A stretch of 64,000 bases of DNA from Folioceros fuciformis (GCA_049999805.1 JBNGIO010006294.1:201108-265107), one strand, 5' to 3'. Positions 13,649-25,402 are shown, counted from the first letter of the stretch. Numbers and translations: made by a program. Notes: generated by a model not told the origin, from the sequence alone.

Positions 13649-16279
13649 TCATCGCAATGTGCGCTGTGTGTCCTTGAGCACCTCCTCCATTTGCAGCTGA
13701 TCGCTGACCTTCAACAGCACGTCGCACAGTTGTGCATACTCAGGGTGTTGGCAGTCTCCTATTGCGAAATAGTGGACTTCTTGCTCGTACTCAATCCAAC
13801 TTTGTCCAGGCTTCTTCCAGGCACCTTCTTTCTGCCTCAAATTTTGCACCTCCTTCGCGTGCTCCAACAGTCCAGCATCAGCATAAATGTGAGCCATCAT
13901 CACATACGCGGATGGATGCTGCGGCTTCAGGTGCACTGCGCACTCAAAGGCATGCTCTCCCATCTCCACATTGCCATGATTTCGACAGGCGCCCAGCAGA
14001 CACAGCCACATGGCCAGGTCAGGCTGCATTTTCATTGTCGACAAGAGATTCTTGACCCTCGAGAAGCATCCGGCTCTCCCAAACAAGTCTATCATGCTCA
14101 CATAATGCTCGATCTCTGGAGCAATGCAAAAATCTTTGCTCATAGATTCAAAGTACTCTACACCTTTGTGAACTAGTCCAGCGTGGCTGCACGCGGAAAG
14201 CAGTGACAGGAATGTGACCTCATCCGGAGTGACATCCGCCAGCCTCATTTTCCCGTAACATTCTATGGCTTCTTCAGCACAGCCATGCTGAGCATATCCA
14301 CCAATCAAGGCTGTCCAAGTAACCACATCTCTTTTTTGCATCTCATCAAAGACACTGCAGGCATCCTGTAGACTTCCGCATTTTGCATACATGTCCACCA
14401 GGCAGTTGCCGATGATTAGATCACCTTCCCAGCCTCGGTCCTGAATCTGAGAGTGAAGCTGCTTCCCCTGGTGTAACGCTCCAACACTTGCACATGCTTT
14501 CAACAAGCAAATGTAAGTGACGTGATCAGGGGGAGTGAGGTCCTCCTGTAGCATTCTTTCATACAGAGAAAGGGCTTCTCGCCCGAGCCCATGCTCAGCA
14601 TATCCAGCAATCATCGCAGTCCATGTTACCGCATCTTTTGTAGCCAGACCATCGAACGCACTACGAGCATCTTCTATGCTGCCACACTTTGCAAACATGT
14701 CCACCAGACAAATGCCAATAACCACGTCAGCTTCAAATCCTCGAACCTTAACTTCACGCTGCAGTTGTTTACCGATCTCTACAGCCCTGACATGGGCACA
14801 TGCTTTCAAAAGGCTGGCAAATGTAATAGTGTCAGGGAGGACAACAACATCCTGTTTCATAACAGCATAGAGATTGAGGGCTTCTTCACCAAGACCATGC
14901 TGGACGTATCCTGCAAGCAACACATTCCATGTCACCACATCTCTTGCAGGCAAATTATCAAAAGCCTTGCGAGCCTCCTCCACACTACCACATTTTGCGT
15001 ACATGTCTACCAGGCAGCTCCCAACAACCAAGTCTGCTTCCAACCCTCGCTCCTGTATTGTGGAATGAAGCCTCCTGCCCTCTCTAAGGGCTCCAATGCT
15101 TGAACAAGATTTCAACAGGCACACGAATGTTACGTTGTTGGGTTCTGTGATCGCCTCTTGTTGCATTGTTGCGTACAAGGCAAGAGCCTCCTGACCAAGC
15201 CCATGCTGGGCATATCCTGCGATCATCGAAGTCCATGAGGCAACGTCCCTTGTGGACAATCTATCAAACACCTGACGCGCATCCCCTAACTTGCCACATT
15301 TGGCAAACATGTCCACCAGGGAATTGCCAATAAATACGTCACCCTCGAGTCCTAGGTCCTGTATATGTGCATAAAGCTGCTTCCCCTGATGCAAAGCTCC
15401 CATACTGGCACATGCTCTCAGCAGGCAGATAAATGTAACATGATCAGCTGGCAGAAGGCCATCCTCTTGTCGCATCCTAACGTAGAGATTAAGCGCTTCC
15501 TGACCCAAACCGTGCTCCACATAACCTGTAATCAAAGCGTTCCACGACACAATATTTCTGACGGGCATGGAGTCGAATAATCTTCGAGCGTCCTCCAAGC
15601 TTCCGCATTTTGCATAGCCCGCAATCATGGCAGTCCATGTGACGACATCTCTTGCCGGCATCGCATCAAATACGCCGCGGGCATCCCCCAAGCTGCCACA
15701 TTTGGCATACATATCCAACAGGGAATTACCAACAAAGATATCAGGCTGAACTGCACTCCTCAAAACATCAGCATGGACCTGCTTGCCTGATGCCAAGTCT
15801 GCAGCGCTAGCACAGGCATTCAGCACTGCCACAAATACATGGCTATCCGGCTGGACACGAGACTCTTGCATCCGTCGATATAGACTCATGACCTCCCCAG
15901 GCTGTCCATGTTCAGCGTGTGCCCAGATAATAGAAAACCAATTGAAACCGTTGGGTGCATCTAATTTGTGAAACACCTGCAATGCTTCATCCAACCTGCC
16001 ATGACAAGCATGCATGCGGATGATGTGGTTGGCCACGAACGTGTTACAGTCATACCCACCCCTTGACGCGAGAAGATGAGCACGCCTCCCAGCGACCACA
16101 TCCTTTTGCGCCATGCACCATTTAAGCAGACAGTAAAGGTGAGCAGCAGAAACATAAGCTCCCTTCTCCACGAAACGGTCCAAGGCGTCGATGGCCTCGT
16201 TGAGGTCTCCATTCGCTGCCTCCCTGGATGGAGCCAAACTGCAGAATAGTCTCCGTATGCTGTACAGGCCCGCTCGCAT
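13649..16279 (-). CDS. PLS-class pentatricopeptide repeat protein with E/E+ domains, organelle RNA-editing type
   Basis: Intronless, 876 residues from the first in-frame ATG (16279); the frame extends further upstream only to a non-ATG codon after a stop. The N-terminus MRAGLYSIRRLFCSL looks like a mitochondrial or plastid presequence. About twenty tandem P, L and S motifs follow, with repeated MYAKCGSLGDA / DVVTWTAMIAGYAEHGLG / HVTFICLLKACASVGALHQG cores. The C-terminus is an E motif and an E+ motif ending in PGQSWIEYEQEVHYFA and DCQHPE. The DYW deaminase domain is absent: translation stops about 30 residues after E+. Such proteins bind organellar transcripts by a two-residue code per repeat and recruit a DYW partner in trans for C-to-U editing. 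The target is not inferred. Confidence 0.92.
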   Translation of the reverse strand: MRAGLYSIRRLFCSLAPSREAANGDLNEAIDALDRFVEKGAYVSAAHLYCLLKWCMAQKDVVAGRRAHLLASRGGYDCNTFVANHIIRMHACHGRLDEALQVFHKLDAPNGFNWFSIIWAHAEHGQPGEVMSLYRRMQESRVQPDSHVFVAVLNACASAADLASGKQVHADVLRSAVQPDIFVGNSLLDMYAKCGSLGDARGVFDAMPARDVVTWTAMIAGYAKCGSLEDARRLFDSMPVRNIVSWNALITGYVEHGLGQEALNLYVRMRQEDGLLPADHVTFICLLRACASMGALHQGKQLYAHIQDLGLEGDVFIGNSLVDMFAKCGKLGDARQVFDRLSTRDVASWTSMIAGYAQHGLGQEALALYATMQQEAITEPNNVTFVCLLKSCSSIGALREGRRLHSTIQERGLEADLVVGSCLVDMYAKCGSVEEARKAFDNLPARDVVTWNVLLAGYVQHGLGEEALNLYAVMKQDVVVLPDTITFASLLKACAHVRAVEIGKQLQREVKVRGFEADVVIGICLVDMFAKCGSIEDARSAFDGLATKDAVTWTAMIAGYAEHGLGREALSLYERMLQEDLTPPDHVTYICLLKACASVGALHQGKQLHSQIQDRGWEGDLIIGNCLVDMYAKCGSLQDACSVFDEMQKRDVVTWTALIGGYAQHGCAEEAIECYGKMRLADVTPDEVTFLSLLSACSHAGLVHKGVEYFESMSKDFCIAPEIEHYVSMIDLFGRAGCFSRVKNLLSTMKMQPDLAMWLCLLGACRNHGNVEMGEHAFECAVHLKPQHPSAYVMMAHIYADAGLLEHAKEVQNLRQKEGAWKKPGQSWIEYEQEVHYFAIGDCQHPEYAQLCDVLLKVSDQLQMEEVLKDTQRTLR

Positions 16280-17922
16280 AGCGGGCGAAGAAACCGCAAT
16301 GGAGTGCAGATACCCAGGCCCTAGCAGCTTCTCACCATCTTTACTTGCACGAACAGGATTTTGGATATACAAGGTGCATCTCTAGGTAGAACGGTCCCGT
16401 AGGTTGCACTTACGGGTCTGGAACTACGGAAAACGTTATAATTTTTTCACGTTCGTAAAAAGGGTGGACACATGCAAGCACGTGGACATGCTAAAGCGGA
16501 CATTCTGTCGGTACTAGAATTTTATTTATTTTTCTTGGGTATCTACCAGCATATATGCTTTTGATTCCCCGTGTTCCATCTAATTTGGCAAACCAATCAA
16601 ACCGGTCCTTGCACCGAAAAGGACACACCGTTTGCACGAGCCAGGCATAGTAGGAGGAAAAACGGCCTAGCCTTACTCTTTTCAGTTCCTCACTTCCACA
16701 GGGACACTACAATCTCGCACGAAAGCGCTTTCATGTCTACTTTATGTGGTAGCGGAGAGCATCTAACTAGCATATGCTCTAGGTTTTAGGGTCGAGGCCA
16801 CGCCCACGTCTAAGATTTGCCTAGCTCTCCATGAATCCTTTGCTCTTGTGTGCATTTGCGAAGCTGTTCCACCTCCACCTCATTGCTGGCCAGCGAAGGA
16901 TGTTGTTTGCACAATCCCGAACGTAGTGAGGGCCACATGTTGGAGAGAAGACGACACCAGTGGGACGCTTGGCCATTTGTGTTGATCTCAGCCTCCATCC
17001 CCCCCCTCCCGCCTCTTTCATTCCATGTAGAACTGAATGTTTGCTACTCGCTATGCACGCAAACTATTATGGCCAGCTTTAGCAACCTAGTATTATGTGG
17101 CACAAGTTTTGTGCAAGGTCTCTAGGGGTCGTGCAAGCCCAAATCCCTCCATTGTAAGCTAAAAAGCGGCTACTTGCCAAATAGGTGCCAATTTGTGGTG
17201 TGCTGTGCAATTGTGGGAGCTGAAAAGCAGCTACTTGCCAAACATTTACCAATTTGTGGTATGTTGTGCAATTGTGGGAGCGCATTTGGAGGTTCCTAGC
17301 ATCTTTCGACAAGTTTATCCACACACGCTTGGGGCTGCAACATGCGTAGGTTGGTGGGGTCAGTCCACCTATTGAGTTGCATGGTCTAGCAGCCACCTCA
17401 TCTCACGGCCATTGCATCTTGCCATTGCTTGGAAGGGGAGGTGAGCACATGCAAGTGAAGGAAGAGGTGACGGCCGGCAATCAATGGCCAAGATCAGAGG
17501 TGATGCGCGCCAACATCTCCAATCGTAAAAGATGGTTATTGTAGGAGGACAGCTGCATTGGGGGGTGTCAAGGAAAGGTGAGGGAAGAGGAAGGAAGGCT
17601 TGCAACGTCATGAGGGTCACACATGTGGAGTGGATGCTGGGAGGATGGAACTCGAACGAGAGTGGGAAAATGTAGGGGGAAACATTGGGGGGAGCTACTT
17701 GATGTAACCAAAACGGAAGTGGATGGGCAACATGGGGCTGGTGAGACATGCAAGGCAAGGAGCTTTGAGTTGCCCTATGCTGTTGTGCCACTAGATTTAG
17801 GGTGGGTTTTATTCAGCATTGAGTTGCCTCATTCAGCTTGTGTGCTGACCTAGAATTTTGTAGTTGGAATCTGCTAACGTATTCAACTTCTTGCCTCAAC
17901 ATTCCCATAAGGAAAGCAACCG
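16280..17922. other. Intergenic region upstream of the PPR gene
   Basis: No gene supported. It holds the PPR promoter and leader, then increasingly AT-rich sequence with a two-copy 61-bp duplication (listed separately). Confidence 0.45.
17158..17281. repeat. Two-copy direct repeat, period 61
   Basis: Two units begin at 17158 and 17219 and share 'cttgccaaa', 'ccaatttgtggt' and 'gtgcaattgtgggagc' blocks with several substitutions. It is an old local duplication in non-coding sequence. Confidence 0.85.
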
Positions 17923-18055
17923 CTTAAAGCCATTGTTCAAATCATCATTCACTTAAAGCCATTGTTCAANNNNNNNNNNTCAAATCATCATTCACTTAAA
18001 GCCATTGTTCAAATCATCATTCACTTGAAGCCATTGTTCAAATCATCATTCACTT
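17923..18055. repeat. Minisatellite with 29-base unit, broken by a 10-N gap
   Basis: The unit is acttaaagccattgttc followed by aaatcatcattc (29 bases). About four to five near-identical copies flank 10 N at 17970-17979. The short run of N inside the repeat marks an unresolved join, so the copy number is a minimum. Confidence 0.9.
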
Positions 18056-18559
18056 AGTGGAGGGCTACAGATGGTAGAAACTTGCCACTAGCTAATAGCT
18101 CAAATGGATTTCAACTGGTATAACAATTGTGACACAAGTAGGACAACATAAACTAAAAGTAGGTTGAATTTCCATATACCTGCAATTGGTTGACCTCCTT
18201 GACCAACTTATCCAACTATAGTTAATCACTCACTGGCTATTGTGCTAAGAATATGGATATGGTTGCACCTAGCACCTTAGCAATATATACCTTAGTTGGT
18301 GTGCACTCAAGTAAGTGTGTATCACACTAACTCAAGTCTGGCAAACCCGATAAGTTTAATGTTTGTGAAGATGATAACCATTCAGTGATGTGCGTTCTAT
18401 GAGAATGACTCAAGTGCTTGAAATGTTTGACATGCACTATTTTGGGCATCGAATCTTGCAACATTAAAAAGACTTTTAACTAGTACTCACACATAAACTC
18501 ATATGCAACATGAGCACATGTGCAAGAGCCTCACACACTACCAGCACCATTAACTCTAA

Positions 18560-20510
18560 ACACATGTCTCTTCTTCCCAACACATGGGTTGGTACCCTGG
18601 CTGGATTGATGACATGGGGGCATATGTCACTGCTCCTTCATGCAAAAAGTCTACAAAAAAACTTCAGGCTATGTCTCGTGTGGCATCGGAGTGGGCCTCC
18701 ACGCACCTTGTGGAGTTCGATTCTAACAAGTTTGAACTTATTCATTTTTCCCTGAAGCGTAAGGAATCAACAAAGGAATGTACTCTTTCGTTACCTGATG
18801 GTTCCCTTATCACTCCCTCCGAGTGTATTAGGTTTTTGGGCTTCTACTTGGATTCCAAGTTAACTTGGAACACGCATGTTCATCAGGTTTCGGCTTCCGC
18901 AATGCGTACTTTGTCAGCTATAATCTCTCTTGGGAATTTAGTTTGGGGCCTCAATGCCAAGCTTCTTCGACACTTATACATCAATGTTGTCCTGCCCAAG
19001 CTCGATTACGGCTGCAATGTCTGGTTCAACGGAGGTCGTACACACATTCAACACCTCGAACGGGTCCAACGTCTAGCCTGTAGGGCCATTACTGGTGCGT
19101 TTCGAACTACCTCCACTGATGCCCTGGAATTTGAAGCTTTTCTTCTGCCCACGGAGTTGCGCCTCCAACGCCATTCTTTCCGTTTTCTCCTCCGCAACGT
19201 CTCCTACCCTCCCTCTCACCCCATCCATCAAGTCTTTCTTCCTACGACTAACTACAAAAAACGCTCCCACAATGCTATCCGCAGTCGCCTCACACTCCTT
19301 TCCCCTAGTACTCTGTACTCCGCTTTAGAATTGCCTACCTCCACTGTCATTGAGACTATTTTTTCTCGACTCGTGCCTCCCTGGGCCTCTCCTCTTTCTT
19401 TACCCACAACCATCGTAATTTTACAATCTCCCAATTCTGCTATTGCCTCACATTCCCTACATCTTTTGACTCCTAATACCTTTGCCATTTACATTGATGG
19501 TTCTCTTCTGAATGGTCATGCCGGGGGCGCGGCTATTTTCTACTTCAAAGGGGATATTGTCCATCAATTATCTTTTGGTTTAGAACACTACGGGGTTTAT
19601 GAGGCAGAACTCCTCTTTGTGGTCACAGCAATTTCATGCTTGCCCACCCTCTTTGCTTCCATCCCCAGGATTTCGTCAGTTGCAATTTTCCTTGATAATC
19701 AAGCAGCTATAATGTCTTTAACGGACACTTTGGCTCGCCCAGCCCAAGCCATATCTCTCCAGGCTAGAACATCTCTCCATGCCTTCTCGGTAGCTGATCC
19801 AGAGGTTTCCCTTAATCTCCACTGGATTTCGGGCCATCATAATATTGTTGGTAATGAGCATGCAGATGTAACCGCCAAGGCTGCCACTCTTCTTCCCATT
19901 TCCCGCGAAGACCGGATTCTATCAGTGTCCAGAGCTCGCCAACAAATTCATGCTGCAAGTCTACAGGAGTGGCGTTTACGGTGGGTTTCCTCAACTAAGG
20001 CTTCTGCGCTTAAGAGGGTAGTGCTTGGTGGCCCTTCGGCCTCGGTGCTACAACATCTTGGTCTCCATGACCGTAAGCTCTCATCATTTCTCACCTAGCT
20101 TCGAATTGGGCATATGGCTATTGGGGCTTACTATAAGAGATTCAACATTGAAGAGGATCCATTTTGTCGGAAATGCAGGTCTTCATAAGAAACTCGGCAC
20201 CACATCCTTGGCCAGTGTATGGCCACTCGCAACACTTGGATCCAGATGTTTCAAGGCTCTTACTACAATATCCGCCAACTTCTTAGTGTTCCCAAACTCA
20301 GGGAAAAACTTCTCTCTTACTTCAAGGCGATTGACGATTACTTAACTTAGGCTTATTGACATAGCTATCTAGTTTTGCTATTTTGTTTGCTCTAATCCTC
20401 TTTCTTTTGCGCTTTTCTAAAGTGTCCATTCAATCATGTTTTTGATTCACGTTCCGCCATCATAGCCTCACGGCTGCATACGCCTAATGATAAATAAAAA
20501 AATAAAAAAT
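18560..20510 (+). mobile_element. 5'-truncated non-LTR retrotransposon (Tad/I-like LINE) with RNase H, degenerate
   Basis: The long frame 18584-20098 starts at the reverse-transcriptase catalytic box (variant GWIDDMG for YxDD). It continues through thumb motifs (KFELIHFSL, RFLGFYLDSKLTW) and the region HLERVQRLACRAITGAFRTT. An RNase H domain follows with all four acidic positions visible: YIDGS, YEAELL, FLDNQAA and GNEHAD. In the same frame, past TAG (20096) and a second stop near 20187, the sequence continues with a CxxC...HHxxxxC zinc motif (FCRKC then HHILGQC) to a stop at about 20345. An A-rich tail (taaataaaaaaataaaaaa) ends near 20506. All sequence 5' of the catalytic box is missing, as usual for truncated LINE insertions. 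It is a dead copy. Confidence 0.85.
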
Positions 20511-20879
20511 GGGATGTACTAGTATTTGTGACTAACAATTTCACATGGATAGGAAATTGTCTGCTTTTATAGAAGCATGTTGTACTTATTGTTCTAATTT
20601 GGTGTTTCGAGTGATAGCATTATCCTTGCAATATGCTTGAAATAGTTGGTTTACTTTTGCAGTCAAATATGGTAATAACCAATCCTGCCTTCGACTTTTC
20701 AATCGCTTCTTAGTCAAAGAAGCTATGGCTTTTAAGTGACTATGATATGGCTCTATACTTGAATTAAAATTCTATGAAATGTATGACACAATTCACATTG
20801 CTACCAACAACATAACAATAATAAGATCCTATTCCTTTCGAAAATAATTGATAAATAATGGTGCAATTGTGTGAAACTC
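20511..20879. other. AT-rich spacer
   Basis: AT-rich DNA between two transposon relics; nothing else recognised. Confidence 0.4.
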
Positions 20880-22175
20880 CATATACAAATTGGTAAAGGC
20901 AGCTCATCTTTTTTGTATGCTGCAATTAGTATATATAATATATGGAAAAGCCTTATACAGTCGTTTCCTCACTTCTAGATCACGTACCTTTTGCAAAAGA
21001 TGTCTATACCAGCATATGCTAACATGCCACAAACATCCATACACTAGCATACTCTCTCCAAAAGCTATTTGAATAGCGTTTATTTGCGCTTGGTAATCAT
21101 CAATAAGAAAGAAAGGAAGGAGTCCAAGTAAGGTGCTTCAATAACATGTGGATCCAAAGTGCATGTAACAACTTTTAAATTACTATCTCACTAAGATGGA
21201 AAAAAGTTGTTGATGTAAAACCAAAAGAACACTAAAGTTAGAAAACTTCTATATTGTGACCTTAAACTATAATGTCACGTGCCACTTACTCACTTTTTGT
21301 TTGTTGGACCAAGAGGTTGCATTTATAGATAATGAATTATTTATCCCTCATTTGACAAGCATCTCCTCTTGAAAAGATGACTGCATTCTTAAGGAAAAGA
21401 TAGAATGTTCTTCCTAGAAGTGAAATACAACGCCATGGTGCATAGCAATCCACAAACGGAAACTATCCTCCTTACAAGCGGCCAAGGCGTAGAAGTGAGC
21501 ACTTGCTTGTCTTGCATTATTGTCAACATCCTTTCCAATGAGACATTCTTCTCGTGAAGGCATGAGTGTAGCTGACATGTGCTCATCAATCAAATAGCAA
21601 TAATCTCTTCATAGACTTTGAGAATTTGGGCTCTTGGAACCTTACAAAACACCCTATAATTCACCCAATTCCAAATATCCTTTGATAGGTGAGGAGACAA
21701 GTCAGTTGGGTTCTTACATGGTCAATTATGACAAAATTGGCCATTACTATCCATAAGGGAGCCTACAAAAATCTTAATTTCAACAACGCAAGGTCACATT
21801 AGAAGCTGCCGTACCTCAAAATTATATTGACACCCCCTTTTGATGTTGTCCCCATGTTTCACCTTTGATTGTTTGTTACCCACGTCGGTCTTTGGATTGT
21901 TGACAAGCTCTATAAACACTTCTTCCCCTTTTAGACACTTGTCTTCACAACCATATGCACAAAAATGCTTCTGTAAGCTCATGTGTGCAGGGCATGACAA
22001 AATGGAGATGCTTTGTTCATAGGGGTGTGAGGAGTGTAACGTTGAATGTGCAGATTTGTCAAGAAGCCTTCCAAGGTTTCCTCCCCTTTCACAAAATCAA
22101 CAACTCTCTCAAAAGGAATGAAAGCAACTTGCACATTCCTACAATGACTACCATATATATGTTGCTCAAGCATCC
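20880..22175 (-). pseudogene. Decayed FAR1/MULE-type transposase relic
   Basis: Reading the minus strand in shifting frames recovers a chain of blocks in the order of plant FAR1-like/MULE transposases. Near 22110 is an N-terminal RVVDFVKGEE segment. Near 21810 is KRGCQYNFEVRQL. Near 21690 is DLSPHLSKDIWNWV. Near 21500 is KEDSFRLWIAMHHGVVFHF. Near 21360 is SINATSW (cf. SIDATHG, around the catalytic Asp). Near 21090-21020 is DDYQAQINAIQIAF then YGCLWHV (cf. DD.AEIQAI...CHWHV). Several stops and frameshifts interrupt it. No terminal repeats were identified. It lies directly beside the LINE relic in the same AT-rich island. Confidence 0.65.
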
Positions 22176-23617
22176 ATAGATGTGAGTTCTTGTTGTGTGA
22201 AGGGGCCTACCTAAGGTTGTGAGAGTGCCTAGATGGTAGGCCAGGGAAATGTATAAGAGGATGACACATTGGTATTGCACAACAAAGGAATATGCTATAC
22301 AAGTGAACGGCAGACTAGGGTCAAAAATGAGCACAAGGAAATGTAGAGGGGGAGAATTTATGGATTGCATGCATACCTCACATTCTCTACCATTCCTAGG
22401 ATGTGGAATTTCATGCAAAATTCCACTGCAAAATTCCACTTCAAACAGATCACTAGATATTTAGATACTTTTCAGAGGTAAGTTTTCCATCTTCGGCACA
22501 CACCTGCCCTTTGAGTAGCTGTCTAATGAGTCTCCATCCCATGCATTCTTTCTTGCACTCTATTACAATGTCTGTGCTTGTCTATACCTGCTCCAGTGCA
22601 TGTATTCCTTAGCATCCATTTAGCTGTTCCTTAGCATCCATTTAGGTGGTGTATTCTAGATCCTCGCCAGGGGGTGTTCAACATCTCAGGATATGTTCAA
22701 TTAACTTAGGACAAGGTTCATTATGTATGACATTAACTAAGGGCACATTTCCGTACGCGTCGATACCAACCGGTGACCGGTCAGGAGCGAAACTAAACCA
22801 GGGACTCCTGGACCCCAGAAGGAAGGAGATTAATAAATTGAACATTTAATATACTAATAAAAAACCTAGGGGATTGTGACCCCCCCTGAATTCAGGCAAC
22901 TAAGTACTCGGGCTACATCCCATCAGGCCTGTACCAGGCAGCTCCTGAGAATGTTCATGACTGTGTTACCTCTGCACGTTGGACCTCCAACTTGGTCAAC
23001 ACCTGTTTCAAAGTATGTGCAACTTGGGACCCCCAGCTGTGTGGCCACAAGGTAGTACCAACGGTCCTGTACGTGCTGAAGACACGAGCAGCACTCACGA
23101 CTCGATTTTGTTTGGCCTCGCACTCCGCTTGGGCCCTGAGCCGGCTTTGCGGTGGATCGTGTTGTTCCCACCAACCTCTTCCTGACGACACTACCCCATC
23201 CGAGATCCTGGACATCATCCTTTCTGGCTCAAAACGGAGGGCGCGGTATGGAGGGACATTGGTGGACCAGGGCTGTGGAAGTCTCTGAAGGTGGAGGAGT
23301 TGATGCTCAGCTGCCCTCCTTGGGTGGGAGATCTGATCAACCTTGAAGAAGTTATTCCGCTTCTTTTTGGTTCTGACCTGGCTTGAGTGCAGACTTCCTT
23401 TCATCGTCTTCAGCTGCTCCGAAACCTCATGGAGATCCTGCCTGGAGTTCTGGTGGATTGGGAGCTTGTGTGGATGGCGTATTCTGCCAAGATGCCCGAA
23501 TTGGAAGTGTAGCTGCCTATCCACAGACAGAAGCATCTGGACACGACAGTGACAGGCATGAGAAGGAGTAATTAGGCAGCAGTGCGTTAACAATTGGCGA
23601 GCTTGCAGGCTGTGGGC
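22176..23617. other. Intergenic region upstream of the ANTH gene
   Basis: AT-rich to about 22900, then balanced composition. The last ~700 bases are presumably promoter and 5' leader of the ANTH gene. Long open frames on both strands here overlap and match nothing known. Confidence 0.45.
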
Positions 23618-25402
23618 ATGGCCGAATGGAGGAAGCGGAGGTTAAGAATCAAGACATTTCTAGGACTTCTGAAGGACCAATTGGAAAAAGGATTGGCATT
23701 CGCAACCAGTACCTTTGCAGGCATGCATATAGCAGTGCTCATGGCAACCAGCCATGAAGAGTGCCTCCCTGAGGAAAAGCATGTTCAAACTATCCTCTCA
23801 GCAGGGACGGGGTCCAGGGTACGAGTGGCCTTCAGCGTAAGGGCCCTGGTGAAGAGGTTGCAGAAGACAAGGAAATGGGCTGTGGCATTAAAGTGTCTCG
23901 TGGTCATCCATCGCACACTCCATGAAGGGGGGTTCCTGTTTCAAGATCATCTCGCTGCCCTTGCTAACGGTGGCCGTGACTTCCTCAACCTGTCCAATTT
24001 TAAGGACGACTCTGGACCTTTGGCTTGGGCACTTTCCTCCTGGGTGAGAAGGTATGCTCATTTTCTAGACGAGCGTCTGATCTGCTGCAAAGCAGTGGGC
24101 TCGTTTCTGGACATCAAAAGCCGCATGGGTCGACGGGTAGGGGAAAGGGTGCCTTACTTAGCAACAGAGGAGCTGTTGGAGGATATCTCCGCTCTACAGT
24201 CTCTCTTGAAGCAAGCTTTTGAATGTGAGGTAGATAGAATTGCGGCAGAAAATGAACTCATTTTGGAGGCTCTGAGGCTAGTGGTTCGAGATAGCTACCT
24301 TGTACAGGAGGAGATCAGCTATCGACTAAAAGAAATGATGGCAAGATTAGATGTCTTACGGCTTGCTGAGGCCCTGCAGCTCCTCCACGTCTGCAGGAAA
24401 GCTTCTGAGCAAACAGAGAGGCTGGTCGAATTCTGTGAACTATGCGAGGCTACTGGCATATCAGAGGCTTGCAGGATCCCTGAGAGGATTGAATTTTCAG
24501 ACCTGGATCTCCGGAAGGTGAATCAGGCCATCAAAGCAGCGTCGATACAGCCTTCAATGATATCCTTGCTCCGAGCTGAAACTCTAGGTAGACACACAGG
24601 TGCGACAGGGCGCTTTTCATTCAGCAGCGCTCCGGAGGCAGGTGTTCAGGGCTTGAGAAGATCTCGCTCGAATTCAGAAAGAAGGTCGGGCAGCGTTCGA
24701 GCTCAGTCATCCCCTGCTTCACAAATCAATGGGGTGTCAGTGACGGAAGTTGGAGACAAGCATGCAATTCAAGGCATGTTGGCTGAATTAGCATCTCCAA
24801 GAGGAGACTTGCAGCCTGGAGCAGTGGGATCGCTCCAGGGTCTACTACCCCCGATGCCTCCCCTGAATAGCTATCAAGGTTATGCTGTCCAACCGTCTCT
24901 TGGGGTCCCCTGTCGATCTTCGCAGCGTAATGGAGTGGGTGTGAATGATGTCAGAAACTCCCATATTCCTGTATTGCATGGTTCGACATCACTTTTGGCA
25001 GAAAAATCATCTGAAGGAACAGAATGGGAAAGCACACTCTTGGAATCTTTGAAGACCTTAGAGTGGACAACAGGTCCTTCACGTCTCTTAAGCTGGAGTG
25101 AAGGGGGAATTAGCTTTGCAGGTACATCAAATCTAAGCTCCACCACAGCGACCCACATCCAGCAAGATTCTAAGGGTGCCACCGAGAGCTTGGACATTCA
25201 GTCATCTATACCAGCTCCTCAATCTCAGGCAGGTCTAACTCGACGACATCATCGTTTGAGTCTGGAACATGATCTGGTTCAGGTGCAGCGTCCGCAACAG
25301 CCAGTAGCAGGACCTCTCCTCGCACCTCAACCACTGTATCCTGACTGTTTCGGATGCGTTCTTGTAAACGGCAATGGGTTGGCTGCTCCTTTGCCTAGAT
25401 GA
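23618..25402 (+). CDS. ANTH-domain clathrin assembly protein (AP180/CALM-like)
   Basis: Intronless, 594 residues from the first ATG (23618); the frame is open slightly further upstream without an ATG. Residues ~5-290 form an ANTH domain: KTFLGLLKDQLEKG, the phosphoinositide-binding segment ATSHEECLPEEKHV, then RKWAVALKCLVVIHRTLHEG, FKDDSGPLAWALSSWVRRYA and YLDERLICC-like LDERLICC. ANTH proteins bind PI(4,5)P2 and clathrin/AP-2 and help form endocytic vesicles at the plasma membrane. The C-terminal ~290 residues are low-complexity, rich in Ser, Gln and Pro, as expected of the disordered clathrin-binding tail; I see no NPF motif. The 3' UTR contains a 29-bp minisatellite. Confidence 0.88.
   Translation: MAEWRKRRLRIKTFLGLLKDQLEKGLAFATSTFAGMHIAVLMATSHEECLPEEKHVQTILSAGTGSRVRVAFSVRALVKRLQKTRKWAVALKCLVVIHRTLHEGGFLFQDHLAALANGGRDFLNLSNFKDDSGPLAWALSSWVRRYAHFLDERLICCKAVGSFLDIKSRMGRRVGERVPYLATEELLEDISALQSLLKQAFECEVDRIAAENELILEALRLVVRDSYLVQEEISYRLKEMMARLDVLRLAEALQLLHVCRKASEQTERLVEFCELCEATGISEACRIPERIEFSDLDLRKVNQAIKAASIQPSMISLLRAETLGRHTGATGRFSFSSAPEAGVQGLRRSRSNSERRSGSVRAQSSPASQINGVSVTEVGDKHAIQGMLAELASPRGDLQPGAVGSLQGLLPPMPPLNSYQGYAVQPSLGVPCRSSQRNGVGVNDVRNSHIPVLHGSTSLLAEKSSEGTEWESTLLESLKTLEWTTGPSRLLSWSEGGISFAGTSNLSSTTATHIQQDSKGATESLDIQSSIPAPQSQAGLTRRHHRLSLEHDLVQVQRPQQPVAGPLLAPQPLYPDCFGCVLVNGNGLAAPLPR

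Noticed and set aside
16280-16372. Upstream extension of the PPR frame
   Set aside because: It begins at a TTG after an in-frame stop; the first ATG at 16279 gives a good organelle presequence.
23594-23617. Upstream start for the ANTH protein
   Set aside because: The codon is TTG, not ATG; the ATG at 23618 precedes the ANTH domain directly.
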